From contig JAMFSI010000124.1 of NCBI GenBank assembly GCA_026225215.1, forward strand, positions 1 to 45,474: DNA of 45,474 bases, in the 5' to 3' direction. Source of the DNA: Sphingomonas palustris. GTDB taxonomy: Bacteria; Pseudomonadota; Alphaproteobacteria; Sphingomonadales; Sphingomonadaceae. The notes below the pieces were generated by a model. The model did no database searches and was not told the origin of the DNA. It was given only the letters and a program-made list of their open reading frames with translations. This document shows positions 28,872 to 36,367 of the stretch, one piece after another. The translations under genes and the position numbers were made by a program. Positions within the stretch are counted from its first letter, which is position 1. Each line of letters begins with the position of its first letter.

Positions 28872-29447
28872 TCAGTCTTCCTGTGCTTCTTCGATGTGAG
28901 TTTCTTCGATTTCGTCTGCACCGCTGATATCGAGCGGGCGGGTCGCGGCGATCAACCGGTCGGTCAGGACCAGCTTGGCCGTTTGAATGTCGTGTATCGG
29001 GAAAGTCACCCGTCCCGATTTCTTGTCATCGAGGGTGATCACCTCACCCTCGATACCGATCAATTCGCCTTGCAGCGACTTGCGGTTGCCGTCCACCGGC
29101 TTTTCCAACAATACGCGCGCCTCATGGCCCGCCCATTTGCTGAAATCGCCGGACCGGGTCAGCGGCCGATCGATCCCCGGCGAACTGACTTCGAGCCGAT
29201 AAGCTTCCTCGATCAGCACTTCGCCGGCTTCTTCCAGTGCGTCGATGCGATCCGACACCCGATGCGACAATGCCGCGCAATCCTCGATCACCAATTGCCC
29301 GGTGTCGGGGCGCTCGGCCATGATCTGCAGCGTATAGTCTTCATCGCCGACTTCACTCTTGCCGAACACAATCACGCGCACGAGATCGAAACCGAGAGCC
29401 TTGGCCTCCGGCTCGACGATCTCCACAATGCGCGCGATATCCGCCAT
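28872..29447 (-). CDS. rimP: Ribosome maturation factor RimP
   Basis: Assists 30S maturation. It has 191 residues, starting ADIARIVEIVEPEAKALGFDLVRV, with the conserved DCAALSHRVSDRIDALEEA and YRLEVSSPGIDRPLTRSGDF motifs and a C-terminal Sm-like barrel (GEVITLDDKKSGRVTFPIHDIQTAKLV). It is the first gene of the minus-strand cluster, so the cluster promoter should lie in 29448-29635; no specific site stands out there. Confidence 0.96.
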   Translation of the reverse strand: MADIARIVEIVEPEAKALGFDLVRVIVFGKSEVGDEDYTLQIMAERPDTGQLVIEDCAALSHRVSDRIDALEEAGEVLIEEAYRLEVSSPGIDRPLTRSGDFSKWAGHEARVLLEKPVDGNRKSLQGELIGIEGEVITLDDKKSGRVTFPIHDIQTAKLVLTDRLIAATRPLDISGADEIEETHIEEAQED

Positions 29448-29635
29448 GCAAACTCCACAACCGCCCCGCTGCGGTTCAATAAATATCCATTGCAGAAACG
29501 CCCCGTCGCGCCGGCCCCTGTCGGCGCCAGCCCAGACGTTGCTTCACAATGTCGGGATGAGAGCTTGTTACGCCGCATTGCGGAGAAATGCAAGGCCCGC
29601 TGTCATAAAAGACGCATGGATTTCGCGCCACCTAA
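29448..29635. promoter_or_regulatory. Upstream region of the rimP-to-pnp cluster
   Basis: Noncoding gap before a REPIN-like element; by position it must hold the promoter of the rimP cluster. I cannot identify -35/-10 elements with confidence. Confidence 0.3.
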
Positions 29636-29738
29636 CTCCCCTCCCGCAAGCGGGAGGGGCCGGGAGTGGGCAATTCCCATCCGCAACGTCAGCTTCCGGC
29701 CCTGCCCACCCCTGACCCCTCCCGCAAGCGGGAGGGGA
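29636..29738. repeat. REPIN-like element, ccctcccgcNNgcgggaggg family, copy 2
   Basis: Flanking palindromes (29636-29659 and 29716-29738) and the shared interior cgcaacgtcag/cctgcccacccct match the copy at 23682-23783 closely. It separates the divergent rimP and sufE genes. Confidence 0.9.
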
Positions 29739-29796
29739 AGCGCATAGCCTGCAAATCACCATGGATTTAGCGCCCACCCGCCGCTAGGGCCGCTGA

Positions 29797-30225
29797 ATGC
29801 GCAGCCTCCCCGACATTCTCGAAGAATATGAATTCCTCGACGCCGACGAACGCTACCGCCTGCTGATCGAACTCGGGCGCGAACTCGACGCCATGCCGGA
29901 GGCGCTGAAAACCGATGCGACGCGGGTTATGGGCTGCTCGGCCAGCGTCTGGGTCTATCCAACCACGCTGGCTGACGCCAATGAAGGTCGGCGACTGCAT
30001 TTTCTGGCGGACAGCAATGCCGCGATCACCAAGGGCATCATCGCGCTGGTGCTGGCGGCGGTGCAGGACCAGCCGGCAGCAGTGGTGGCAGGACTGGATA
30101 TCGCCGAGGCCCTCGCGCCGTTCGATTTGAAGAACCAGCTCTCCTCGAATCGCACTCAGGGCGTGCCCAATATGATCGCGCTGATCCATGAACATGCGGC
30201 GCGGCTGGCGGAACAGGCGCAATAA
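29797..30225 (+). CDS. SufE family iron-sulfur cluster assembly protein
   Basis: Sulfur acceptor that stimulates the cysteine desulfurase SufS and carries persulfide to the scaffold. It has 142 residues. The loop cysteine is Cys47 in RVMGCSASVWV, matching the GCQSQVW family motif, and the N-terminal SLPDILEEYEFLDADERYRLLIELGR is typical. The C-terminal SSNRTQGVPNMIALIHEHA fits SufE. It is not next to other suf genes here. LeuC, the next gene but one element, is an Fe-S enzyme, though a link is only suggestive. Confidence 0.93.
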   Translation: MRSLPDILEEYEFLDADERYRLLIELGRELDAMPEALKTDATRVMGCSASVWVYPTTLADANEGRRLHFLADSNAAITKGIIALVLAAVQDQPAAVVAGLDIAEALAPFDLKNQLSSNRTQGVPNMIALIHEHAARLAEQAQ

Positions 30226-30255
30226 GGAGCGTTTACGAACGGCGCCGGATAAAAA

Positions 30256-30347
30256 CCCGTCCGTGCTGAGCTTGTCGAAGCACTGCCTTTTTTCTCGCCA
30301 AGCGTTTGAAAAAGAAAGCAGTCCTTCGACAAGCTCAGGACGGACGG
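30256..30347. repeat. Inverted repeat pair (gtccgtgctgagcttgtcga family)
   Basis: Arm 30256-30286 pairs with arm 30318-30347 with a few mismatches, around a 31-base interior. The words gagcttgtcgaag and cttcgacaagctc are conserved in intergenic repeats of many sphingomonads and other proteobacteria. It lies between sufE and leuC. Confidence 0.85.
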
Positions 30348-30464
30348 AGGAGGCCAATGTAGCCCGATCAACGCTTCTCGATATTGCAGACGGACTATAA
30401 GCCCTTGAGCGCTCCCAACCCACCACCGCTTGCAAAACGCGCGCTCCGGCTTAATTGCACCGTC

Positions 30465-31895
30465 ATGTCCAGCACACCGCGCACCCTCTACGAAAAAATC
30501 TGGGATGCCCATGTCGTCGCGCGTCGCGACGATGGCACCTGCCTGATCTACATCGATCGCCATCTGGTGCATGAAGTCACCAGCCCACAGGCGTTCGAAG
30601 CGCTGCGCGTCGCCGGACGCAAGGTGCGGCGGCCCGATCTGGCGCTGGCGGTGCCCGATCACAATCTGCCGACCACCGCGCGACGCGACAGCACGGGGGG
30701 CAAAATCCCGATCGCCGATGTCGAAAGCGCCGGGCAATTGGCGGCGCTGACCCGCAACACCGCCGAATTCGGCATCCGCCTGATCGGCGAATCCGATCCC
30801 GAGCAAGGCATCGTCCACGTCATCGGCCCCGAGCAGGGCTTTTCGCTGCCCGGCGCGACGATCGTTTGCGGCGATAGCCATACCGCCTGCCATGGCGGGC
30901 TCGGCGCGCTGGCCTTCGGCATCGGCACCTCGGAAGTCGAGCATGTGCTGGCGACGCAGACGCTGCTGCTGACGCCATCCAAAACCTTCGAAGTGCGCGT
31001 CGAGGGCGATCTGCCCGCCGGCGTCAGCGCCAAGGATCTGATCCTGCATATCATCGGCGTCGTCGGCACCGGTGCCGGAACCGGCCATGTCATCGAGTTT
31101 CGTGGGCGTGCGTTCGAGGAAATGTCGGTCGAAGGCCGGCTCACCGTCTGCAATATGGCGATCGAGGGCGGTGCCCGGTCCGGGCTGATCGCGCCCGACG
31201 CCAAGACCTTCGCTTACCTCAAGGGGCGCCCCTATGCGCCCAAGGGCGAGGATTGGGACAAGGCGGTGGCGTGGTGGACCAGCCTCGCCACCGATCCCGG
31301 CGCGCGTTTCGACAAGAGCGTGGTCATCAATGCGGCCGACATCCAACCCACCGTCACTTGGGGCACCAGCCCCGAGGACACCGTGGCGATCGGCGGCGTC
31401 GTCCCCGCGCCGGAGAGCTTTGCCGATCCCTCCAAGCAGGAAGCCGCGCGCAAGAGCCTGGATTACATGGGGCTGGAGCCGGGCCAGCGCATGGATGCCA
31501 TCGCGGTGGAGAATGTCTTCATCGGCAGTTGCACCAACAGTCGTATCGAGGATCTGCGCGCCGCCGCCGCCGTGCTCAAGGGCCGCCACAAGGCCGCGAA
31601 CGTCAAATGGGCGATCGTCGTCCCCGGCTCGGGGCTGGTCAAAGCCCAGGCTGAGGCCGAGGGGCTGGATCGGATTTTCACCGATGCGGGCCTGGAATGG
31701 CGCGAGCCGGGCTGCTCGGCCTGCCTGGCGATGAATCCCGACAAGGTGCCCGCCGGCGAACGCTGCGCCTCGACCAGCAACCGCAATTTCGTCGGTCGCC
31801 AAGGACCGGGTTCGCGCACTCATCTGGTTTCGCCAGCCATGGCGGCAGCAGCGGCGGTGACCGGCCATTTGACCGATGTGCGCGAACTGACCTGA
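30465..31895 (+). CDS. leuC: 3-isopropylmalate dehydratase large subunit
   Basis: With LeuD isomerises 2- to 3-isopropylmalate in leucine biosynthesis, using a [4Fe-4S] cluster. It has 476 residues. Cluster ligands are Cys356 (GSCTNSR), Cys417 and Cys420 ([12 protein letters not shown]), and [30 protein letters not shown] and [27 protein letters not shown] are diagnostic. The ATG before [17 protein letters not shown] is chosen; 27 upstream codons are not conserved. leuD is downstream but 1560 bases away with two other genes between. Confidence 0.97.
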   Translation: MSSTPRTLYEKIWDAHVVARRDDGTCLIYIDRHLVHEVTSPQAFEALRVAGRKVRRPDLALAVPDHNLPTTARRDSTGGKIPIADVESAGQLAALTRNTAEFGIRLIGESDPEQGIVHVIGPEQGFSLPGATIVCGDSHTACHGGLGALAFGIGTSEVEHVLATQTLLLTPSKTFEVRVEGDLPAGVSAKDLILHIIGVVGTGAGTGHVIEFRGRAFEEMSVEGRLTVCNMAIEGGARSGLIAPDAKTFAYLKGRPYAPKGEDWDKAVAWWTSLATDPGARFDKSVVINAADIQPTVTWGTSPEDTVAIGGVVPAPESFADPSKQEAARKSLDYMGLEPGQRMDAIAVENVFIGSCTNSRIEDLRAAAAVLKGRHKAANVKWAIVVPGSGLVKAQAEAEGLDRIFTDAGLEWREPGCSACLAMNPDKVPAGERCASTSNRNFVGRQGPGSRTHLVSPAMAAAAAVTGHLTDVRELT

Positions 31896-32009
31896 GCGAC
31901 CGACGAAATTGCTCTCCTCGCGTCTACACACCCCCATCGTCGGATACTTTACACCTGGCCCCTCTGATCGTAGCCCATTCTTCGGGACAAGAGGAATGGG
32001 GACAGCATC

Positions 32010-33053
32010 ATGATCAAGGGTGCGCGCGTACCTGAGCAGGCTTATCGCATCGTGCTGTGGGTGGTGTCGCTGGTGTTTGCCGGCTTCATCATCGGCCTCG
32101 GCAATCTGGTGATCGGCGATTTGCCACTGGTCGAGCAACAAGCCGTGCCCGATCGCGTGATCGAATCGCCCCGCGCACCGCAGGTCCGCCGCGAACTCGA
32201 TGAAGTCCACACGCAGCAGGGCCAGATCAACGACAAGCTCGAGATCGAGCGCTTGCAACTCGACCACGCCAAGACCGCGTCCGAAGCGGGCTCCGACTCG
32301 TTCCACACCTGGATCGAAGCGCGCACGGCCACCACCAACCCGCAGCAAGACCCCGAGGTGCTGGCCCGCACGCACGCGCTGGAGCAACTCAAGGGCAACG
32401 AGCGCACCATCCAGACTGCGATCAACGATCTGGAAAGCCAGCAACTGCCGCTCAACCAGCGCGAGACGGCGCTGGAGGCCGAGCAAGGACGGCTCGGTGC
32501 GCAAGCCGAACCGATGCGCGAAAAGGCGCTGTTCGGGGAGGAAATGCGCGTATTCCTGCTGCGGCTGGCGATCACCTTGCCGATGCTGCTGGTCGCCGGT
32601 TGGCTGACGCTGAAGAAGCGGCAGAGCGAATATTGGCCGCTGGCGCGCGGTTTCGTCATCTCCGCAATCTTCGTTTTCTTCGTCGAACTGGTGCCTTATT
32701 TGCCCAGCTATGGCGGCTATGTCCGCTATGGCGTGGGTATCGTCGGCACATTGATCGTCGGTCATTTTCTGATCCGCAACATGCGCAGCTATCTCGCCAA
32801 GCGGCAGGCAGCCGAGCAGCAAGGCGAAGAAGAGCGCCGCAAGCTCGTCAGTCATGACGAAGCCTTCAAGAAAATGGCGGCGAAAGTCTGCCCCGGCTGC
32901 GATCGCCCGATCGCCAGCATGGACGGCACCGAGAGCAATTTCTGCGTCCATTGCGGCATGACGCTGTTCGATCATTGCAGCCACTGCGAGACGCGCAAGA
33001 TGGCTTTCTTCCGCTATTGCCTGGCCTGCGGCACGCCTGCGCTTAATGTCTGA
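32010..33053 (+). CDS. Membrane protein with coiled coil and C-terminal double zinc ribbon, function unknown
   Basis: A 347-residue protein I cannot assign to a characterised family. It has a transmembrane helix at about 12-36, a long polar, Gln/Glu-rich coiled-coil stretch at about 55-172, three more hydrophobic helices (about 181-200, 214-233, 236-256), a charged linker (about 258-290), and two Cys4 modules: Cys294/297 with Cys312/315, and Cys323/326 with Cys337/340. The ends thus suggest a periplasmic coil and a cytosolic zinc-ribbon tail, or the reverse. It lies between leuC and leuD on the same strand, followed by a strong hairpin. Confidence 0.75.
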   Translation: MIKGARVPEQAYRIVLWVVSLVFAGFIIGLGNLVIGDLPLVEQQAVPDRVIESPRAPQVRRELDEVHTQQGQINDKLEIERLQLDHAKTASEAGSDSFHTWIEARTATTNPQQDPEVLARTHALEQLKGNERTIQTAINDLESQQLPLNQRETALEAEQGRLGAQAEPMREKALFGEEMRVFLLRLAITLPMLLVAGWLTLKKRQSEYWPLARGFVISAIFVFFVELVPYLPSYGGYVRYGVGIVGTLIVGHFLIRNMRSYLAKRQAAEQQGEEERRKLVSHDEAFKKMAAKVCPGCDRPIASMDGTESNFCVHCGMTLFDHCSHCETRKMAFFRYCLACGTPALNV

Positions 33054-33072
33054 TCCGAAACTTCGTTTCGGA
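33054..33072 (+). other. Small hairpin after the zinc-ribbon gene
   Basis: tccgaaac and gtttcgga pair with a 3-base loop immediately after the stop codon. No T run follows. Confidence 0.5.
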
Positions 33073-33074
33073 TA

Positions 33075-33160
33075 GTCGGTTCCGGCCCGCTCCCCCGGCC
33101 CAACCACCCCGAGGGTACCTTCAATGGGTGGTTGGGCCGGGGGAGCGGGACGGAACCGAC
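33075..33160. repeat. Very long hairpin: 35-bp inverted repeat
   Basis: Arm 33075-33109 and arm 33126-33160 are reverse complements with one mismatch in 35, separated by 16 bases. The arms are very GC-rich (ctcccccggcccaaccaccc at the core). Neighbouring small hairpins lie at 33054-33072 and around 33160-33190 (cggaat...attccg). It could stop or process transcripts between the zinc-ribbon gene and leuD. Confidence 0.9.
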
Positions 33161-33266
33161 TTCGGAATTCGCTCTTTTGCGGATTCCGTAACAGGCACGC
33201 ACGATTTAGCGGATATTTCCCCGCTTCCGGGTTGAAACCGGCGCCCGGCAGGCACATAGGTAGCCT

Positions 33267-33446
33267 ATGACCGACAAACCCGAAAAATCCGGCTCCGACG
33301 ATAAGGCAGACTGGAGCACCGCCGCCATCGCCGGCGCTGCGATCGGTTCGGCCGCACTTGCCGCGGCTCTGCTCTTCGCTTCACGTCGCAAGGACAAGGG
33401 CGCGGCGGTTACCCCGCACCCCGAGGAAGCGCCTGAGACGGACTGA
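33267..33446 (+). CDS. Small single-span membrane protein (59 residues), function unknown
   Basis: Reads MTDKPEKSGSDDKADWSTA, then an Ala-rich hydrophobic helix (about 18-37), a basic SRRKDKG boundary and an acidic tail ending EEAPETD. It ends nine bases before leuD, on the same strand. The polar N-terminus, one helix and charged flanks suggest a real membrane miniprotein with the basic side in the cytosol. The ribosome-binding site is weak. No family recognised. Confidence 0.6.
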   Translation: MTDKPEKSGSDDKADWSTAAIAGAAIGSAALAAALLFASRRKDKGAAVTPHPEEAPETD

Positions 33447-33455
33447 GGCAGTATC

Positions 33456-34055
33456 ATGAAAGCCATCAATCACGTCGCCGGACGCGCCATTCCGTTCGGC
33501 CGCAAAAACGTCGATACCGACGTCGTCATTCCGGCCCATTGGCTGAAGACGATCACCCGTGAGGGGCTTGGCCGCGGCGCCTTCGAAGCGGTGCGCAAGG
33601 AGCCGGGCAATGTTTTCGAAGACCCCGAATATGCCGGCGCGCCCATCCTGATCGCGGGCGATAATTTCGGCTGCGGATCGAGCCGCGAGCATGCCGCCTG
33701 GGCGCTGCTCGACATGGGTGTGACCTGCGTCATCGCGCCAAGCTTTTCCGACATCTTTTCGGGCAATGCTTTCAAGAACGGCATCCTGACCGTCGCCTTG
33801 CCGCAAGCGGCGATCGACCGGCTGATGGTCGTGGCGAAGACCGATCCGATCGACATCGACCTGGAAACGCAAAGCGTCACCACGCCGTTCCAGGACCGCT
33901 TTACCTTCGCAATCGATGCGTTTCGCAAGCATTGCCTGCTCGAAGGACTCGACGAAGTCGGGCTGACGCTGGCGCAGGATACCGCTATCGCCGCGCATGA
34001 ACACCGCGCTCGTGCCGATCTGCCATTTCTCGCCACGACATCGCGGGCAGCGTAA
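33456..34055 (+). CDS. leuD: 3-isopropylmalate dehydratase small subunit
   Basis: Swivel-domain partner of LeuC. It has 199 residues. Diagnostic stretches are [49 protein letters not shown] and [16 protein letters not shown]. It is the last of leuC-X-Y-leuD, where two unrelated membrane protein genes interrupt the pair. No leuB follows in the window. Confidence 0.97.
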   Translation: MKAINHVAGRAIPFGRKNVDTDVVIPAHWLKTITREGLGRGAFEAVRKEPGNVFEDPEYAGAPILIAGDNFGCGSSREHAAWALLDMGVTCVIAPSFSDIFSGNAFKNGILTVALPQAAIDRLMVVAKTDPIDIDLETQSVTTPFQDRFTFAIDAFRKHCLLEGLDEVGLTLAQDTAIAAHEHRARADLPFLATTSRAA

Positions 34056-34104
34056 AACCTGCCAAGGCTAACAAAAGAGCAGCTGCCGGAAATTTTGCCC
34101 CCCG

Positions 34105-34130
34105 CTTGCCGATTGAAGTTTCTCGGCAAG
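34105..34130 (+). terminator. Hairpin after leuD
   Basis: cttgccga and tcggcaag make an 8-bp perfect stem with a 10-base loop, about 50 bases past leuD. No T run follows, so termination is uncertain. Confidence 0.4.
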
Positions 34131-34185
34131 CACCGTATCGCAACCCAGTACGACAAGCGTCAGGCGATTGCGCCGTGTCTGCTGG

Positions 34186-34214
34186 TTGACCGGGTCCACC
34201 CAGGCTAGCACTAT
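34186..34214 (+). promoter_or_regulatory. Possible promoter for DUF1476-bolA-grxD
   Basis: ttgacc at 34186-34191 followed 17 bases later by cactat (34209-34214), upstream of the DUF1476 start. The -35 is good and the -10 weak (3 of 6), so this is tentative. Confidence 0.3.
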
Positions 34215-34242
34215 TGTCGTCACATTTAGGGAATTGGCTGAG

Positions 34243-34566
34243 ATGACGATGTTCCATGGCAGCGCGGAGCGCCCCGAAAGCAAGTTCTCCCATGACGAAG
34301 AAATGCAGTTCCGCATTCACGCCCGGCGTAACCGGTTGCTAGGGGTGTGGGCGGCCGAACGGATGAAGCTCTCCGCCGCCGAAACCGAGGCTTATGCCAA
34401 AGGCGTGGTCCAGGCCGATTTCGAGGAATCGGGCGACGAAGATGTGATCCGCAAATTGCTGGGCGATCTGATTTCGGCAGGAGTCGATGCCGACGAAGGC
34501 GAGGTGCGCGACGCCATGCATGTCAAGGAAACCGACGCTCGCCGCGCCTTGATGGGCGAGGCCTGA
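34243..34566 (+). CDS. DUF1476 / ATPase inhibitor subunit zeta family protein
   Basis: A 107-residue alphaproteobacterial protein of the DUF1476 family. In Paracoccus the zeta subunit inhibits F1-ATPase; homologues elsewhere may have lost that role. The core is SKFSHDEEMQFRIHARRNRLLGVWAAERM, then AEAYAKGVV-like AYAKGVVQADFEESGDEDVIRKLLGDL, all typical. The ATG at 34243 has an AGGGA site about 10 bases upstream; a second ATG at 34249 is possible. It ends two bases before bolA. Confidence 0.9.
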   Translation: MTMFHGSAERPESKFSHDEEMQFRIHARRNRLLGVWAAERMKLSAAETEAYAKGVVQADFEESGDEDVIRKLLGDLISAGVDADEGEVRDAMHVKETDARRALMGEA

Positions 34567-34568
34567 CC

Positions 34569-34802
34569 ATGGCAATGGCTGCTGCCGAAATCGAAGCGCT
34601 GATCGTCAGCGCACTGCCCGATGCCGAGGTCACGATCACCGATCTGGCCGGCGATGGCGATCATTACGCCGCGCATGTGGTATCGACCGCCTTTGCCGGC
34701 AAGCCGCGCGTGCTGCAGCACAAGCTGGTCTACGCCGCATTGGGCGAACGCATGGGTGGCCTGCTTCACGCCTTGCAATTGACCACTGCCGCCCCCAATT
34801 GA
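34569..34802 (+). CDS. BolA/IbaG family protein
   Basis: A 77-residue BolA-type protein (class II KH-like fold) with IEALIVSALPDAEVTITDLAGDGDHYAAHVVSTAFAGKPRVLQHKLVYAALGERMGG. The conserved histidine near the C-terminus (LQHKLVY) is a ligand for a [2Fe-2S] cluster shared with monothiol glutaredoxins. The partner Grx gene lies 64 bases downstream, the usual arrangement. The start ATG at 34569 follows the DUF1476 stop closely. Confidence 0.92.
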   Translation: MAMAAAEIEALIVSALPDAEVTITDLAGDGDHYAAHVVSTAFAGKPRVLQHKLVYAALGERMGGLLHALQLTTAAPN

Positions 34803-34866
34803 TCATTAAGGCGGGGCATTCGCAAAAGGCTTCGCCATCATCATCCTTAGTTGAGGTTCAGCCGCC

Positions 34867-35196
34867 ATGTCCGACGTTCACGCCCGCCTCGCCAGCATCG
34901 TCACCGGCAACGATATCGTATTGTTCATGAAGGGGACGCCGCTGTTTCCGCAATGCGGCTTTTCCAGCCGGGCGGTGGCGATCCTCAATCATCTCGATGT
35001 CGAGTTTCATAGCGTCGATGTGCTGCAGGACAGCGAAATCCGCCAGGGCATCAAGGCCTTTTCGGAATGGCCGACGATCCCGCAGCTTTACGTCAAGGGC
35101 GAGTTCCTGGGCGGCAGCGATATCATGATGGAAATGTTCGAAGCCGGCGAACTTACCGCATTGCTCGGCGAAAAAGGCATCATGCACTCGGCTTGA
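34867..35196 (+). CDS. grxD: Monothiol glutaredoxin, Grx4 type
   Basis: A 109-residue CGFS-type glutaredoxin that coordinates a [2Fe-2S] cluster, alone or with BolA, and passes it to target proteins. The active site is PQCGFSSRA with Cys30, and the glutathione-binding motifs are KGTP, EWPTIPQLYVKGEFLGGSDI. With DUF1476 and BolA it forms a conserved alphaproteobacterial trio. Gene symbol follows the E. coli Grx4 name. Confidence 0.95.
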   Translation: MSDVHARLASIVTGNDIVLFMKGTPLFPQCGFSSRAVAILNHLDVEFHSVDVLQDSEIRQGIKAFSEWPTIPQLYVKGEFLGGSDIMMEMFEAGELTALLGEKGIMHSA

Positions 35197-35244
35197 CGCC
35201 GTCTAGCTTCCATCGCCGGGCCCCTCCCTTTCGGGGAGCAGGCG

Positions 35245-35341
35245 AGGCGGGGCTGGATTTTTTGGGGGGTAACAGCCCCGCCTCTTGAAGACTGCTCGAG
35301 GGGTAGGAGACAGGGCCACGGAGACTGATGCGGCCCTGTCT
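35245..35341. other. Two strong hairpins downstream of grxD
   Basis: aggcggggctg (35245-35255) pairs perfectly with 35273-35283, with a T-run and G-run in the loop. agacagggcc (35308-35317) pairs perfectly with 35332-35341. The stretch 35197-35547 contains no other supported gene. Function unknown: terminators or a structured RNA. Confidence 0.6.
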
Positions 35342-35363
35342 CATCGAGACTGCTACGGGGTAC

Positions 35364-35369
35364 TATAAT
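35364..35369 (+). promoter_or_regulatory. Possible -10 element
   Basis: A perfect tataat sits 31 bases upstream of a T-tailed hairpin. No good -35 is seen at 17 bases upstream, so it may be chance. Confidence 0.25.
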
Positions 35370-35396
35370 CAATGCATGGACCGTGCCAAGTGGCGT

Positions 35397-35420
35397 AACG
35401 CCAGTGTTTTTGGCGTTTTT
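35397..35420 (+). terminator. Intrinsic terminator candidate
   Basis: aacgcca and tggcgtt make a 7-bp perfect stem with a 7-base loop, then three further T (five in the run). It could end the grxD transcript or a short transcript from the tataat at 35364. Confidence 0.55.
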
Positions 35421-35547
35421 CCAGAATGCCGGCACCCCTCTTTTGCAACAATTGTAAACATCTCCGACAGCGTACCGCCAGCCTCGCCATGCAGGTTTGG
35501 ACGAGATTAGCGCTTGCCAGCACCCCATCGCATCGCAAAAGTGGCTC

Positions 35548-36360
35548 ATGGCCCAGCCCCCTTCCTCACTCCCTCCGATCCCGCCAGCCGCCTCAGTGTC
35601 GCCTGCGGTCAAACCCGCCGCGACCGTGGTCATCTTTCGCCGCGCCGCGCCGGGTCAGCCCCCCGAGCTGCTGATGGTGCAGCGCGCCAAGGAGATGCGC
35701 TTCGCCGGCGGCGCCGCGGTCTTTCCCGGCGGGCGCATCGATCCCGCCGATCGCGAATTGGCCGCGCAATTTTTACCCAACCCTGGCTGTAACGATTCCG
35801 ACGATATCGCCGCCCGCATTGCCGCGATCCGCGAGACGCTGGAAGAGACCGGGCTGATGATCGCCGTCGATCGACCGGTATCGGGCGCCGAAGCGGCAGA
35901 AGCGCGCCGGCAACTCCTCGCCGAAGGCGCGTTGGCGCCGGTTCTGGTCCGCATGGGCTGGCAGATCCTGCCGCACAGCCTGGTGTCCTTTGCCCGCTGG
36001 TGCCCGATGCGCGACGGTAGCTTCGACACGCGCTTTTACCTCGCCGACCTCGGCACCGGGGCGGTCGATATCACCGTCGATCTCACCGAGAACACGCATC
36101 TGTTCTGGGCGAGTGCCGCCGAGGCGCTGGCCATGGCCGATCGCGGAGAAATCAGCGTGATCTTTCCAACGCGCCGCAATCTCGATCGGCTGGCGCTATT
36201 CGCCAGCTTCGACGAAGCGCGCGCGCAGGCGGAAGCCTATCCAGTGCGGATGATCAGCCCCGCCCCGATCGAGGAGGCTGGGGAACGCTGGCTGACCATA
36301 CCCGACGGCCACGGTTATCCGGTTACGCGGCAGCGCATGGATACGGTGATGCGGGGCTAG
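35548..36360 (+). CDS. NUDIX hydrolase, NUDT19/acyl-CoA-type expanded box
   Basis: A 270-residue NUDIX-fold pyrophosphohydrolase. The box is split by an insertion: FPGGRIDPADREL, then 26 residues later AAIRETLEETGL, giving the REtlEEtG metal ligands. Other features are the substrate-side AGGAAVF and the C-terminal HLFWASAAEALAMADRGE. NUDT19-like CoA pyrophosphatases have such an insertion. The ATG before AQPPSSLPP is preferred to one 17 codons earlier. It converges with the MFS gene at 7 bases. Substrate unproven. Confidence 0.88.
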   Translation: MAQPPSSLPPIPPAASVSPAVKPAATVVIFRRAAPGQPPELLMVQRAKEMRFAGGAAVFPGGRIDPADRELAAQFLPNPGCNDSDDIAARIAAIRETLEETGLMIAVDRPVSGAEAAEARRQLLAEGALAPVLVRMGWQILPHSLVSFARWCPMRDGSFDTRFYLADLGTGAVDITVDLTENTHLFWASAAEALAMADRGEISVIFPTRRNLDRLALFASFDEARAQAEAYPVRMISPAPIEEAGERWLTIPDGHGYPVTRQRMDTVMRG

Positions 36361-36367
36361 GTTGGCT

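Noticed and set aside
30156..33257. A minus-strand open frame of about 1033 codons opposite leuC and the zinc-ribbon gene
   Set aside because: It lies antisense to well-supported genes, is low-complexity in a way expected from GC-rich third positions, and matches no family.
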